Source: Arcobacter sp. CECT 8985 (GTDB lineage Bacteria > Campylobacterota > Campylobacteria > Campylobacterales > Arcobacteraceae). Taken from it: DNA of 64,000 bases. Below the pieces are notes generated by a model. The model made no database searches. It was not told the DNA's origin and was given only the letters and a program-made list of their open reading frames with translations. Both the position numbers and the translations under genes were made by a program. Positions 53,173-61,904 of this stretch are shown piece by piece. The first letter of the stretch is position 1. Every line of letters starts with the position of its first letter. The DNA is taken from positions 62,001 to 126,000 of the forward strand of contig NZ_PDKC01000003.1 of assembly GCF_004116495.1 (NCBI RefSeq). The letters are read 5' to 3'.

Positions 53173-53933
53173 TTACTGATATGAAGTTTTAGAAAACTTA
53201 ATACTTCAGGAATTGTATATTTGTTTTCAATCACATTATGTCTTGTTTTAGGTAAGATTACTACTTTAGCATTTTTATATTTTAAAAGTGCATTTGTACA
53301 GTGTCCAGTCACTTTATTATGCTCAAATTTTGAATTGTTACTAAAAAATTCATCTTTTGTTCCAATTATATTTAAAAAAGGATCTGATTTTTTGGCACCA
53401 ATTTTGAAATCATTACTATAATATCCATTTTCACAAGCAAATGCTGTAATAATTCTACCTTTAAACTCATTCCTTGAATATTTTGCAGCAGCAAGTGCTC
53501 CTTCACTACTCCCCATTAAAAATATATTTTTAAAATCAATAAAATCAAACTCTTTTAATTTTTTGATATTATAGAAAATTTCCGCAACTCTAACTTTATG
53601 AACTTCTTCATATTTTTTTAATTTATCAGGAGTTTTATATGTTGGCCTATTTTTTAATTTAAAAGAGTTTGGAGCAAAAAAGATATAATTTTCATCTACT
53701 ATTGCATCTTTGTATTTTTTTCCATATGAAAGTCCTGCTGATCCATGCATATAAAAAACTACAGGATATTTTTGTTTATTTTTAAAGGTGTTGAATTTTT
53801 CTTTAAACTTTTTAATAGATAAAAATAGTGGTTCTTTTATACCTTCAAATCCTTTTGGAAGTGCAATATATGCTTCTTTATATGTTTCTTCAAAATTATT
53901 ATATTTTTTTATTGTTTTTTTTATTTTACTCAT
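53169..53933 (-). CDS. Alpha/beta hydrolase (dienelactone hydrolase-like)
   Basis: A 254-residue cytoplasmic hydrolase. The nucleophile elbow is FLMGSSEGALAAAKY (Ser143). The oxyanion strand is YPVVFYMHGSAGLSYG, and a late His lies in KTRHNVIENKY, with an acid candidate at NIIGTKDEF. The substrate is unknown. I chose the ATG at 53933 (MSKIKKTIKK), which has TTTAGGAAT upstream. The longer reading from 53984 would collide head-on with the pabC-like start and adds no family sequence. It is convergent with the Cj0069-like gene and divergent from pabC. Confidence 0.8.
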   Translation of the reverse strand: MSKIKKTIKKYNNFEETYKEAYIALPKGFEGIKEPLFLSIKKFKEKFNTFKNKQKYPVVFYMHGSAGLSYGKKYKDAIVDENYIFFAPNSFKLKNRPTYKTPDKLKKYEEVHKVRVAEIFYNIKKLKEFDFIDFKNIFLMGSSEGALAAAKYSRNEFKGRIITAFACENGYYSNDFKIGAKKSDPFLNIIGTKDEFFSNNSKFEHNKVTGHCTNALLKYKNAKVVILPKTRHNVIENKYTIPEVLSFLKLHISN

Positions 53934-53983
53934 TTTTATAATTCCTAAAATATTTTTAGTTATTATAACAGAAGAAAAAAACA

Positions 53984-54574
53984 ATGGGATTACAATATTT
54001 TATGGAAGAAAAACAATACTTTGAAACAATAAAATGTGATGATTATAATATTTTTAATATAGAATATCATAATAAAAGAGTTGCAAAAACAATTGCAAAA
54101 AATTTCGATTTAAGTGAATATATTTATCCGTTAAGCCAAAAACTTTTACGTTGTAAAATTATTTATAATGATGATGAGATATTAAAGATTGATTTTTTTG
54201 AATATAAAAAAAGAGATATTAAAAAATTTAAAATTGTATATGATGATGAAATTAATTATGAAAAGAAGTATCTTAATAGAGAAAAATTAAATTGCCTATT
54301 TGAAAAAAAAGATAATTGTGATGAAATTATGATTTTTAAAAATGGCTTATTAACAGATACATCAATAGCAAATATCGCAATTTTTTATAATGATTTATGG
54401 ATTACTCCTTCAAAGCCTTTATTAAATGGGACAACTAGACAAAGATATCTAGATTTAGGTATTTTGAAAACTGCAGATATTACTTTTGATATGTTAAAAA
54501 ATGCTGAAAAAATTGCTTTATTAAATGCAATGATTGATTTTGATGTTTTGGAAGATTATTCATTTTTATTATAG
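53984..54574 (+). CDS. pabC: Class IV aminotransferase, probable aminodeoxychorismate lyase
   Basis: A 196-residue fold-type IV PLP protein that probably converts aminodeoxychorismate to 4-aminobenzoate. Family features are YFETIKCDD, EYHNKRVAKT, IMIFKNGLLTDTSIANIAIF (catalytic region), LWITPSKPLLNGTTRQRYLD and ITFDMLKNAEKIALLNAM. It is shorter than E. coli PabC (269), as is usual for the campylobacterotal type. The start may be ATG 53984 or 54002, and neither has a strong ribosome site. pabB is 2 kb upstream in the same direction, which supports folate synthesis. Its 3' end overlaps the convergent protease gene by 19 nt. Confidence 0.8.
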   Translation: MGLQYFMEEKQYFETIKCDDYNIFNIEYHNKRVAKTIAKNFDLSEYIYPLSQKLLRCKIIYNDDEILKIDFFEYKKRDIKKFKIVYDDEINYEKKYLNREKLNCLFEKKDNCDEIMIFKNGLLTDTSIANIAIFYNDLWITPSKPLLNGTTRQRYLDLGILKTADITFDMLKNAEKIALLNAMIDFDVLEDYSFLL

Positions 54575-55197
54575 ACTCTATTTAAAATAACTTTCCATTT
54601 GTTTGTTTTACCCCATTTTATTTTAACTTTTTTATAGATTTTTTTATCTTTTAAAATATATGCTCCAAACTCATTAAAGATGTATTTAGGAATAAGTTTT
54701 GGTCTTTTATCAAATGTGATTACTTTAAAACTTAGATTATCTAAAACTAAAGGAATGCTTTTTTTATTTTTAAAGTATAGTAAAACCATATGGTAAGAAG
54801 TTTCACCTTTTACTTGAACAACAGCTAAATAAAGATTTTTTTTATTAACACCAAGTGATAAAAGTGTAAAGTATTTTGCAATTGCATAATCTTCACAATC
54901 CCCTTTCCCTTCAATTAGAAACTCTTTTGGTGTTGCCCAATAATCATCAACTTTATACTTATCTTCATCATCAACAGGTAGTATTTTATTATAAAAACTA
55001 TTTGTATATCCTAGTTTTTTTATTAAAGGAAAGTTTTTTGCTTTTTTTAATAATCTATTATATTTTACTAATCTTATTGCAATTTGCCTATGATTAGTAC
55101 TTTTTAAAATTGAATTATATTCGCTTTGTGTTAAAGTTATTTTTTTTGCTTCAATTGTAGATATAAAAATAAAAATAAGTAAGATTATTTGTTTCAT
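54556..55197 (-). CDS. BTLCP transglutaminase-like cysteine protease (LapG-like)
   Basis: A 213-residue periplasmic protein with a signal peptide (MKQIILLIFIFISTIEA). The catalytic triad is visible: Cys101 in GKGDCEDYAIAK, His136 in TSYHMVLL and Asp153 in VLDNLSF, the pattern of the bacterial transglutaminase-like cysteine proteinases. LapG of this family cuts RTX adhesins from the cell surface when c-di-GMP falls, under control of the LapD receptor. No lapD or adhesin gene is in this window. The ATG at 55197 gives a proper signal peptide, while the TTG 15 nt upstream does not improve it. Confidence 0.85.
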   Translation of the reverse strand: MKQIILLIFIFISTIEAKKITLTQSEYNSILKSTNHRQIAIRLVKYNRLLKKAKNFPLIKKLGYTNSFYNKILPVDDEDKYKVDDYWATPKEFLIEGKGDCEDYAIAKYFTLLSLGVNKKNLYLAVVQVKGETSYHMVLLYFKNKKSIPLVLDNLSFKVITFDKRPKLIPKYIFNEFGAYILKDKKIYKKVKIKWGKTNKWKVILNRVYNKNE

Positions 55198-55239
55198 AAG
55201 ATATAATAACAAGTTAATTTATAAAAAAGGATAAATTAA

Positions 55240-55677
55240 ATGATTAATAACATATTAGAACAAAATGATTATAAAGATTTAATAAGTAAACAAGTTGAAG
55301 AAGTTATTACATATTTATTAAGAAATAATAAAGAGTTTTCAATTACAGCAAATTTAGATGCTTTAAAATTTAATCCAGAACTTCCTTTGGGGGTAAAATC
55401 ACAATTGGCAAAATTTTCTTTATATATATTATCAAATTATACATATACAACTGCAAAAATTGAAAATGGCTTTTTAAGTTTTGAAGCAGGTTTTGGAAGT
55501 GAAAACTTTGGTTCAGTAGTTAATGTACCATTGTATTCAATTTTTCAAATAATAATTGATGATTCAATTTTATATTTAAATCCAATAGCAACAGTAGATA
55601 AATTTAATAAAGATCCAAAATCTAAATCTTTAAATGTATTTAAAAACAATCCCAAAAATCAAGATTTAATTAAATAA
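55240..55677 (+). CDS. SspB-like protein, putative ClpXP adaptor
   Basis: 145 residues, soluble. Residues about 20-115 resemble the SspB fold: KEFSITANLDALKFN (strand), KFSLYILSNYTYTTAKIENGFLSFEAGFG in parts, VVNVPLYSIFQIII and ILYLNP. These parallel SspB's ..LNIS..A...L...ND.I.F.ARFGG....V.VP..AV.AIYARENG..M.F.. pattern. SspB tethers ssrA-tagged proteins to ClpXP through a C-terminal tail, and here the tail (SLNVFKNNPKNQDLIK) lacks an obvious ClpX-binding motif. AAAAGGAT precedes the ATG. It ends directly at the azlC start, so it is probably co-transcribed. Confidence 0.55.
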   Translation: MINNILEQNDYKDLISKQVEEVITYLLRNNKEFSITANLDALKFNPELPLGVKSQLAKFSLYILSNYTYTTAKIENGFLSFEAGFGSENFGSVVNVPLYSIFQIIIDDSILYLNPIATVDKFNKDPKSKSLNVFKNNPKNQDLIK

Positions 55678-56364
55678 ATGAGTCTTTCCATTGAATTAAA
55701 AAAAGCCTTTACTATATCAATCCCCATTTTGATGGGATATATAGTTCTTGGTTTTGCATTTGGTTTATTAATTACAAGTTTTGGATATGCTTGGTATATT
55801 GCAGTTTTAATGTCCGTTTTTATTTACGCTGGTGCACTTCAGTTTGTGGCAATTAATTTTTTTAGTGTAAAAGCTGGATATGTTGATATTGCAATTGCTT
55901 CTTGGTTTGTAAATATTAGACAATCTTTTTATGGATTATCTTTATTAAAAAAGTTCAAAAATAGTGGAAAGTTAAAACCATATTTGATATTTAGTTTAAC
56001 AGATGAAGTATATGCACTTTTAACTACCATAAAAGAAGACAATAGTATAAATAAAAAATATTTCTATTTTTATTTAGGGTTATTAAGTCAAATTTATTGG
56101 ATAATAGGTACAATTGCTGGCTCTTTTGTAGGTTCTTTTACAAAATTTGACACAGCAGGTTTAGAATTTTCATTAACTGCTTTGTTTGTTGTACTGTGCA
56201 TAGAACAGTATAAAAATTTAAAAAATATCTATCCATTTTTGATAGGTTTATTTGCCTCTATTTTTTCTTTGATTTTTATTCCAAGTGATAAAATGTTAAT
56301 TGTTTCAATTTTTATATCACTATTAATGTTACTATTTTTTAGAAAAAAGGTAGAAATTGGATAA
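55678..56364 (+). CDS. azlC: Branched-chain amino acid exporter subunit AzlC
   Basis: The large subunit of an AzlCD-type exporter in the inner membrane. The 228-residue polytopic protein has AFTISIPILMGYIVLGFAFGLLI (in parts), the conserved MSVFIYAGALQFVAINFF, WFVNIRQSFYGLSLL and FSLTDEVYALL. The ATG follows the SspB-like stop with no gap. azlD begins 8 nt before its end, so the two are translationally coupled. Confidence 0.92.
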   Translation: MSLSIELKKAFTISIPILMGYIVLGFAFGLLITSFGYAWYIAVLMSVFIYAGALQFVAINFFSVKAGYVDIAIASWFVNIRQSFYGLSLLKKFKNSGKLKPYLIFSLTDEVYALLTTIKEDNSINKKYFYFYLGLLSQIYWIIGTIAGSFVGSFTKFDTAGLEFSLTALFVVLCIEQYKNLKNIYPFLIGLFASIFSLIFIPSDKMLIVSIFISLLMLLFFRKKVEIG

Positions 56365-56677
56365 TACACAGATTTTTATAGCAATAGCAATTATGAGTTT
56401 AGTTAATTATTTTACTAGAGTTTTTCCTTTTATTTTTTTTATGAAAAAACAACCACCAAAATTTGTAGTTTTTATTGAAAGATTTTTTCCAGCTGTAATT
56501 ATTGTAATTTTAATTGTATATACATTAAAAGATACCGATTTTTCTTTGTATCCATATGGTTTAAAAGAGATATTGGGTATATTTTTTACAGCTATTTTGC
56601 ATCTTAGTATAAAAAATTATTTGATATCTATATTTGGTGGAACTATATTTTATATGGCTTTAGTACAATATTTATAG
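56357..56677 (+). CDS. azlD: Branched-chain amino acid exporter subunit AzlD
   Basis: The small subunit of the AzlCD exporter: 106 residues with about four transmembrane helices. It has the typical IAIMSLVNYFTRVFPFIFF and RFFPAVIIVILIVYTL segments. The start is a TTG at 56357 inside the end of azlC, with AAAAAAGG upstream. The in-frame alternatives begin too late to keep the first helix. It overlaps the convergent zinc-finger gene by 6 nt. Confidence 0.9.
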   Translation: MDNTQIFIAIAIMSLVNYFTRVFPFIFFMKKQPPKFVVFIERFFPAVIIVILIVYTLKDTDFSLYPYGLKEILGIFFTAILHLSIKNYLISIFGGTIFYMALVQYL

Positions 56678-57034
56678 TGACTCTTCATTAACTTCTTCAT
56701 CCCATAAAATTGATACTCCATACTCTTCATGGGGTATTGCATATTTAAAATACTCTTTTGTTCCTTTTCTTCCATGTAGTCTTACAACTGTTTGTCCATC
56801 TTGCAAAAGTTTTTTAACTTCATATTCTGAAATACTTCTTTTATTCCATCTAAGAAGTGCATTTGAATATATTCTAAATCTACATGTTGAATCAGCAGTA
56901 TATACATATGTATCACTTTCATCATACTCTTTTTTTGCATTTTCACAGCTGTAAAGTTTTATTTTTTTGCCTTGTGCTGTTATTTTCTTTGATATAACAT
57001 TACCTTTGCAGTAAGGGCATTGTCCTAATATCAT
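56672..57034 (-). CDS. Topoisomerase-type zinc-finger protein, stand-alone
   Basis: A 120-residue protein that resembles the C-terminal zinc domains of type IA topoisomerases without the catalytic part. Zinc ligands are Cys6, Cys9, Cys30 and Cys51 (GQCPYCKGN, LYSCEN, TCRF). A small domain with RSISEYEVKKLLQDGQTVVRL and GRKGTKEYFKYAI is like the repeat found at the end of topoisomerase III. It may bind single-stranded nucleic acid. The true function is unknown. It is a single gene with an AAAGGAG site before the ATG. Confidence 0.65.
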   Translation of the reverse strand: MILGQCPYCKGNVISKKITAQGKKIKLYSCENAKKEYDESDTYVYTADSTCRFRIYSNALLRWNKRSISEYEVKKLLQDGQTVVRLHGRKGTKEYFKYAIPHEEYGVSILWDEEVNEESL

Positions 57035-57103
57035 AATATTACTCCTTTTGAAGGATTATATAAAAATAAATTGTTTTTTATTGATTTTATTACAAGTTGT
57101 AAG

Positions 57104-57126
57104 AAACTTGGGAAGAACCCAAGTAT
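57104..57126 (-). terminator. Terminator of the plsX-fabH operon
   Basis: A 7-bp stem ACTTGGG/CCCAAGT with a 5-nt loop, followed leftward by TTTCTT, begins 7 nt after the fabH stop codon. Confidence 0.55.
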
Positions 57127-57130
57127 AATG

Positions 57131-58129
57131 CTAGTTTTTAGGAGAAAATTTAAAAAGTGCACTTCCCCAAGTAAGACCTGCACCAAAAGCGTCAAATAAA
57201 ATTGTATCGCCTTTTTTTATTTTTCCTTCTTCATAAGCATCATTCATCGCCATTGCAATAGAAGCTGCTGATGTATTACCATATTTATGTACAGTAACAA
57301 CGATTTGTTCTTTTTTTAATCCTAATGATTCACCAACTGATTTTATAATTCTGTAATTAGCTTGATGAGGAATAAAATGGTCAATATCATCATTAGTTAC
57401 GTTGTTTTTTTCCATAATCTCTTTTACGTCAGAAGTTAATGTTTTAACTGCAAGTTTGAAAGTTTCATTACCTTTCATTTTAATACAAGCCATTTTATTG
57501 TCTAAAACTTCTTGTGAACAAGGATTTTTACTTCCTCCACCTGGAGTTTGAATCACATCATTATGATTTCCATCACTTGAACATTGAACATCAACTATTG
57601 CTTCTTCTTTGTTATTTGTTGCTGAGATTATTGCTGCACCAGCGCCATCACCAAATAAGAAACAAGTACTTCTATCAGTATAGTCTAATATTGAAGAGTA
57701 TTTTTCAGCTCCAATAATTAATACATTTTTTTTCATGCCAGATTCAATAAATGCTTTTGCAACATTTAGAACATAAACAAAACCAGTACAAGCAGCACTA
57801 ATATCAAAAGCCATAACAGGAGGTAATCCAAGTTTAGATGCAATTAAACATGCAGTTGAAGGCATACATAAATAATCTGGAGTTACAGTAGCACAAACAA
57901 CTAAGTCAATATCTTCTTTTGCAATATTTGCTCTTTGTATAGCAACTTCTGCTGCTCTTACTGCTAAATCTGATGAAGCTTCATTATCTTCCGCAATTCT
58001 TCTTTCTTTTATTCCTGTTCTTTTTGTGATCCATTCATCACTTGTATCTATGATTTTTTCAAAATCATGGTTTGTCATTATCTTTGGTGGTATATAAGCA
58101 CCAATAGACCTAAAAGCTGCGTAAGCCAT
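57131..58129 (-). CDS. fabH: 3-oxoacyl-ACP synthase III
   Basis: Starts type II fatty acid synthesis by condensing acetyl-CoA with malonyl-ACP. The 332-residue thiolase-fold enzyme has the catalytic Cys114 (DISAACTGFVYV), His in DHFIPHQANYRI and Asn in HKYGNTSAAS, plus SDEWITKRTGIKERRIA and the C-terminal FDAFGAGLTWGSALF. It follows plsX by 16 nt in the rpmF-plsX-fabH group, a conserved order in bacteria. AAGGAT lies before the ATG. Confidence 0.97.
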   Translation of the reverse strand: MAYAAFRSIGAYIPPKIMTNHDFEKIIDTSDEWITKRTGIKERRIAEDNEASSDLAVRAAEVAIQRANIAKEDIDLVVCATVTPDYLCMPSTACLIASKLGLPPVMAFDISAACTGFVYVLNVAKAFIESGMKKNVLIIGAEKYSSILDYTDRSTCFLFGDGAGAAIISATNNKEEAIVDVQCSSDGNHNDVIQTPGGGSKNPCSQEVLDNKMACIKMKGNETFKLAVKTLTSDVKEIMEKNNVTNDDIDHFIPHQANYRIIKSVGESLGLKKEQIVVTVHKYGNTSAASIAMAMNDAYEEGKIKKGDTILFDAFGAGLTWGSALFKFSPKN

Positions 58130-58145
58130 TATATTAAATCCTTAA

Positions 58146-59138
58146 TTATTGTTTATACTCATTTATTCTATCTTCAATATTAATATTTAAGTTAGAACTT
58201 GCCGCAGTTATAGCTTGAAAAATTGCATTTTTTACTGCTTTAGCGTTAGATTTGCCATGGGCAATAATAACAGGAGCTTTTACACCTAATAATGGTGCAC
58301 CACCATATTCTGCATAATCAACTCTTACTTTAAGCCTTTTAAATACTTTTCTCATTAACACTGCACCGGCAATAGAAATAAGTGATCTTTTAAGATTTTT
58401 CTTTATAATTGTTCCGATAGTATCAGCTACACCTTCAGCTGTTTTAAGTAATATATTACCAATAAAACCATCACAAACAACAACATCTACTGAACCTTTA
58501 AATACATCACTTCCTTCTACATTCCCACCAAAGTTAGGAATTTTAGAAATTAGTTTAAAGGCTTCTTTTGTAACTTCATTACCTTTGCTTGGTTCTTCAC
58601 CATTACTTAATAGTCCAACAATAGGCTCTTCTTGTTTTAACACATCTTGAGCATACATTTGTCCCATAATAGCAAATTCAAAAAGGTTTTTTGCGTCACA
58701 ATCAACATTTGCACCAACATCTAATACTAATGTATTATGATTTTCAATAGTTGGCATTAATGTTGCAATAGCTGGTCTTGAAATACCTTTAATTCTACCA
58801 ATTCTAAGTGTTGCAAGTGACATTGTAGCACCAGAGTGTCCAGCAGATACTAAAGCATCAGCTGTTCCTTCTTTTACTAATTCAATTGCTTTATATATTG
58901 TAGAATCTTTTCTTTTTAACGCATCAGTTGCACTATCACTCATTGATATTACATCTTTTGTGTCAAGAATTTCAATTCTATTAAGAAAATTGTTAGGTAT
59001 AAGGTTTAGTAGTTCTTCTTTGTCTCCAACAGCAATTGCTTTGAAGTTTGTGTTGCTTCTTAAAGCTGCAACAAGTCCATCAACAATGGGCTCAGGACCA
59101 AAGTCCCCTCCCATCGCATCAATAGCTATTTTAATCAT
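58146..59138 (-). CDS. plsX: Phosphate acyltransferase PlsX
   Basis: Forms acyl-phosphate from acyl-ACP, the donor for the first glycerol-3-phosphate acylation by PlsY. The 330-residue peripheral protein starts with [21 protein letters not shown]. It has [69 protein letters not shown] and [22 protein letters not shown], each in part. Its ATG overlaps the rpmF stop by one base (TAATG), so they are coupled. Confidence 0.97.
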   Translation of the reverse strand: MIKIAIDAMGGDFGPEPIVDGLVAALRSNTNFKAIAVGDKEELLNLIPNNFLNRIEILDTKDVISMSDSATDALKRKDSTIYKAIELVKEGTADALVSAGHSGATMSLATLRIGRIKGISRPAIATLMPTIENHNTLVLDVGANVDCDAKNLFEFAIMGQMYAQDVLKQEEPIVGLLSNGEEPSKGNEVTKEAFKLISKIPNFGGNVEGSDVFKGSVDVVVCDGFIGNILLKTAEGVADTIGTIIKKNLKRSLISIAGAVLMRKVFKRLKVRVDYAEYGGAPLLGVKAPVIIAHGKSNAKAVKNAIFQAITAASSNLNINIEDRINEYKQ

Positions 59139-59290
59139 TAGCTTTTGTATTCACCCGTATTTGGGTTAACAGTATGAGGCATTTTCCAAGTTCCATCACT
59201 ATCTTTAACAGGTCTTTTTAAAGCTATTTTGTAGTGAGTTCTTCTTTTAGCTGCTCTAGTATGAGATACTCTTCTCTTAGGTACTGCCAT
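59138..59290 (-). CDS. rpmF: 50S ribosomal protein L32
   Basis: A 50-residue basic ribosomal protein, translated by hand from the ATG at 59290. It begins [20 protein letters not shown] and ends NPNTGEYKS, the L32 signature. The zinc-binding cysteines found in some L32 proteins are absent, so this is the zinc-free type. GGAGATAAATT precedes the ATG. It lies 11 nt after the DUF177 gene and overlaps plsX by one base. This DUF177-rpmF-plsX-fabH order is conserved widely. Confidence 0.96.
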   Translation of the reverse strand: MAVPKRRVSHTRAAKRRTHYKIALKRPVKDSDGTWKMPHTVNPNTGEYKS

Positions 59291-59301
59291 AATTTATCTC
59301 C

Positions 59302-59679
59302 TTAAAATTCTTTTTCAATTTTTATGTTGTCATCAAGACAATTTTTACAAATATGATAATCGCTCTCAATTGATGAAAGTTCACTTTCACAAATTTCATC
59401 AAAATCAATTATACCATTTTCTATTTCAATAACTAAATCTTCTGATTCGTTATCTTTAAACATCCCATCACTTAGAAGAAAATCAAGTTTTTCATCTAAA
59501 TTAATGTTCTCTTCTTCGCCACATCTTATACATAAAACAGGAGTTTCTCCTGTTAATTGTGCATCTACTTTGATTAGAGTTGGCGATATTTTACAAAAAG
59601 AACCCTCTAATTTTACTGAAGCAAAATTATTAGTAAACTCTTTTGGAGTTGTAGGTACTTTTCTAAATTCAATTTTCAT
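59302..59679 (-). CDS. DUF177/YceD family protein
   Basis: A 125-residue acidic protein of the DUF177 (YceD) family, nearly always next to rpmF. In plants and E. coli the family has been linked to 23S rRNA accumulation. Two cysteine pairs (PVLCIRCGEE and YHICKNCLDD) form a probable zinc site. The C-terminal acidic stretch DEICESELSSIESDYHIC (in parts) is typical. It is 10 nt downstream of ndk in the same direction and 11 nt before rpmF. Confidence 0.9.
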   Translation of the reverse strand: MKIEFRKVPTTPKEFTNNFASVKLEGSFCKISPTLIKVDAQLTGETPVLCIRCGEEENINLDEKLDFLLSDGMFKDNESEDLVIEIENGIIDFDEICESELSSIESDYHICKNCLDDNIKIEKEF

Positions 59680-59689
59680 TTAAAGATTC

Positions 59690-60103
59690 TTAACAAATTT
59701 CTCTATCTGAAAAGAAAAATTTAATTTCATTAGCTGCATTTTCTAAAGAATCTGAACCATGAACCGCATTTGCATCAATTGAGTCTGCAAAATCTGCTCT
59801 AATTGTTCCAGCTGCTGCTTCTTTTGGGTTTGTTGCACCCATTAAATCTCTGTTTTTTGCCATTGCATCTTCACCTTCTAAAACTGAAACTACAACTGGA
59901 CCAGAAATCATAAATTCAACTAAATCGTTGAAAAAAGGTCTTTCTGCGTGTACTGCATAAAATGCTTCAGCATCAGCTTTTGATAATTGAAGTCTTTTTG
60001 TAGCTGCAATTTTTAATCCAGCAGATTCAAATCTGTCAAGGATTTTTCCTACTACGTTTTTTTTCACTGCATCAGGTTTGATGATTGATAATGTTTGTTC
60101 CAT
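59690..60103 (-). CDS. ndk: Nucleoside diphosphate kinase
   Basis: Transfers the gamma-phosphate between nucleoside triphosphates and diphosphates through a phosphohistidine. The 137-residue protein has [75 protein letters not shown] (active-site His) and the C-terminal [19 protein letters not shown] lies before the ATG. A terminator for fdx lies upstream, so it has its own promoter in the 60104-60156 gap. Confidence 0.97.
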   Translation of the reverse strand: MEQTLSIIKPDAVKKNVVGKILDRFESAGLKIAATKRLQLSKADAEAFYAVHAERPFFNDLVEFMISGPVVVSVLEGEDAMAKNRDLMGATNPKEAAAGTIRADFADSIDANAVHGSDSLENAANEIKFFFSDREIC

Positions 60104-60156
60104 TTAAGTATATTCCTCTACTAATTTTATTAAGTCGCGGATTATACCTAAAAAAT

Positions 60157-60197
60157 AAAAAAAAGGCAAGCAGAATTACATCTACTTGCCTTTTTTT
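60157..60197 (-). terminator. Terminator of fdx
   Basis: The stem GGCAAG.AGA/TCT.CTTGCC with one mismatch and a 6-nt loop is flanked by A- and T-runs of seven or more on both sides. In the leftward direction it ends the ferredoxin transcript before ndk. Confidence 0.85.
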
Positions 60198-60222
60198 AGT
60201 AAAAATCTGTAAAATTTATATA

Positions 60223-60498
60223 TTAGTCTTCTACTACAGGAGTTCCAGCTTGTCCTCTTTCTGGGCTTTCTACTGAACCTACACCTGGTTCATCCCATAC
60301 AATACATCCCTCTGTTGGACATGCATCGGCACATGCTGGAGAATCATGATGACCTACACATTCTACACATTTATCAGCGTGAACAAAATAGATATCTTCA
60401 CCTGTTGGATTTTCATCATTGTCAACGATAGCTTCAACAGGACACTCATCTAAACAAGCGTCACAACTAATACAAATGTCAGTAATTTTAACTGCCAT
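60223..60498 (-). CDS. fdx: 2[4Fe-4S] ferredoxin (Alvin type)
   Basis: A 91-residue low-potential electron carrier. Cluster ligands are Cys9, Cys12, Cys15, Cys19 (CISCDACLDECP) and Cys44, Cys47, Cys56, Cys60 (CX2CX8CX3C), with an extra Cys65 (CPTEGC). The long CX8C spacing is the Allochromatium-type ferredoxin signature. The tail is acidic. In this phylum such ferredoxins serve pyruvate and 2-oxoglutarate oxidoreductases. AAGGAGATAAC precedes the ATG. Single-gene transcript closed by the terminator at 60157-60197. Confidence 0.93.
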   Translation of the reverse strand: MAVKITDICISCDACLDECPVEAIVDNDENPTGEDIYFVHADKCVECVGHHDSPACADACPTEGCIVWDEPGVGSVESPERGQAGTPVVED

Positions 60499-60610
60499 GT
60501 TATCTCCTTGGAAAATTTTAGAAACTTTATCATACTGTAAATAAATATATAATTAAATATTATCCGTAATTTGATAAGTATATGTAATGAAATTGTACAT
60601 TAATAATAAG

Positions 60611-61762
60611 TTATACTAATGATTTTATCTGTTTTACTTTATCTATTTTTTCCCATGGAAGTTCAATATCATCCCTTCCAAAGTGCCCATATGAAGCAGT
60701 TTGCTTATATATAGGTCTTAATAAATCTAATTGATTTATAATTCCCCTTGGTGTTAAATCAAATACTTTATTAATAATTTCAAGAATTTTTGATTCTTCT
60801 ATATTATTTGTTTTATATGTATCTATCATTATAGATGTAGGATTACTTATACCAATTGCATAAGATAGTTGAATTACTATTCTTTCACATAATTTTGCAG
60901 CAACTAAATTTTTTGCAATATATCTTGCCATGTATGCTGCACTTCTATCAACTTTAGTTGGGTCTTTACCTGAAAAAGCTCCACCTCCATGAGGACAACT
61001 TCCACCATAACTATCTACAATAATTTTTCTTCCAGTAAGGCCTGCATCAGCTTGTGGACCACCAATTACAAATCTTCCTGTTGGATTGATATGAAAAACT
61101 GTATCTTTATTTATTAACTCTTTTGGTATTACTTCATAAATTACTTCTTCTAATATATCTTCTTTTAATATATCTGATTTAATAGTGTCTGAATGTTGAG
61201 CTGAAATAACTACTGTTTTTACTTTTGTTGGTTTATTATTAATGTATTCAACTGTTACTTGAGCTTTGCCATCTGGTCTTAAGTAAGGTAATATTCCTTT
61301 TTTTCTTACATCACTTAATCTTTTAGTTAATTTATGTGCTAAATTTATAGGTAAAGGCATTAATTCTTTAGTCTCATTACAAGCATACCCAAACATCATT
61401 CCTTGGTCACCTGCACCAATCTCTCCATTTTGTTTATCAACTGCACTTGATATATCTATACTTTGTTCTGCAATTGCATTTAAAACACCTGCACTTCTAT
61501 AATCAAGTCCATATGCTGAATTTGTATATCCAATTTCTCTTATTACTTCTCTTACTATATCTTGTATTGGAGCATAGACTTCAGTTTTTAATTCGCCTGC
61601 TACTAAACACAATCCATTTGTTAAGACTGTTTCGCAAGCAACTCTAGCATTTTTATCTTTTTTTATTATGTAATCAAGAACTGCATCAGATATTTGATCT
61701 GCAATTTTATCTGGATGACCTTCTGTTACTGATTCGCTTGTAAATAAATAGTTATTAGTCAT
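60611..61762 (-). CDS. metK: S-adenosylmethionine synthase
   Basis: Makes SAM from methionine and ATP. The 383-residue protein has [24 protein letters not shown] (in parts), the hexapeptide [46 protein letters not shown], the [19 protein letters not shown] loop and YGHFGRDD near the end. AAGGAAAT lies before the ATG. No SAM riboswitch landmark was found in the roughly 100-nt region upstream. It is divergent from the peroxiredoxin gene. Confidence 0.97.
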   Translation of the reverse strand: MTNNYLFTSESVTEGHPDKIADQISDAVLDYIIKKDKNARVACETVLTNGLCLVAGELKTEVYAPIQDIVREVIREIGYTNSAYGLDYRSAGVLNAIAEQSIDISSAVDKQNGEIGAGDQGMMFGYACNETKELMPLPINLAHKLTKRLSDVRKKGILPYLRPDGKAQVTVEYINNKPTKVKTVVISAQHSDTIKSDILKEDILEEVIYEVIPKELINKDTVFHINPTGRFVIGGPQADAGLTGRKIIVDSYGGSCPHGGGAFSGKDPTKVDRSAAYMARYIAKNLVAAKLCERIVIQLSYAIGISNPTSIMIDTYKTNNIEESKILEIINKVFDLTPRGIINQLDLLRPIYKQTASYGHFGRDDIELPWEKIDKVKQIKSLV

Positions 61763-61859
61763 AAAATATTTCCTTCTGGAAAAATATTATTAATAAGTAA
61801 AATTTTTCTTAAATTAAAAATCTAACTAAATTATAATGTTTTCTTTTAGGATATTATTA

Positions 61860-61865
61860 TATAAT
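61860..61865 (+). promoter_or_regulatory. -10 box of the peroxiredoxin gene
   Basis: TATAAT within TATTATTATATAATTACAC gives a predicted start near 61872 and a leader of about 33 nt with GAAAGGAAAG before the ATG at 61905. Confidence 0.55.
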
Positions 61866-61904
61866 TACACAACTTAATTAATTTTAACTTTGAAAGGAAA
61901 GAAC

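Noticed and set aside
61763-61860. SAM riboswitch before metK
   Set aside because: No paired elements typical of SAM riboswitches could be traced in this short AT-rich region.
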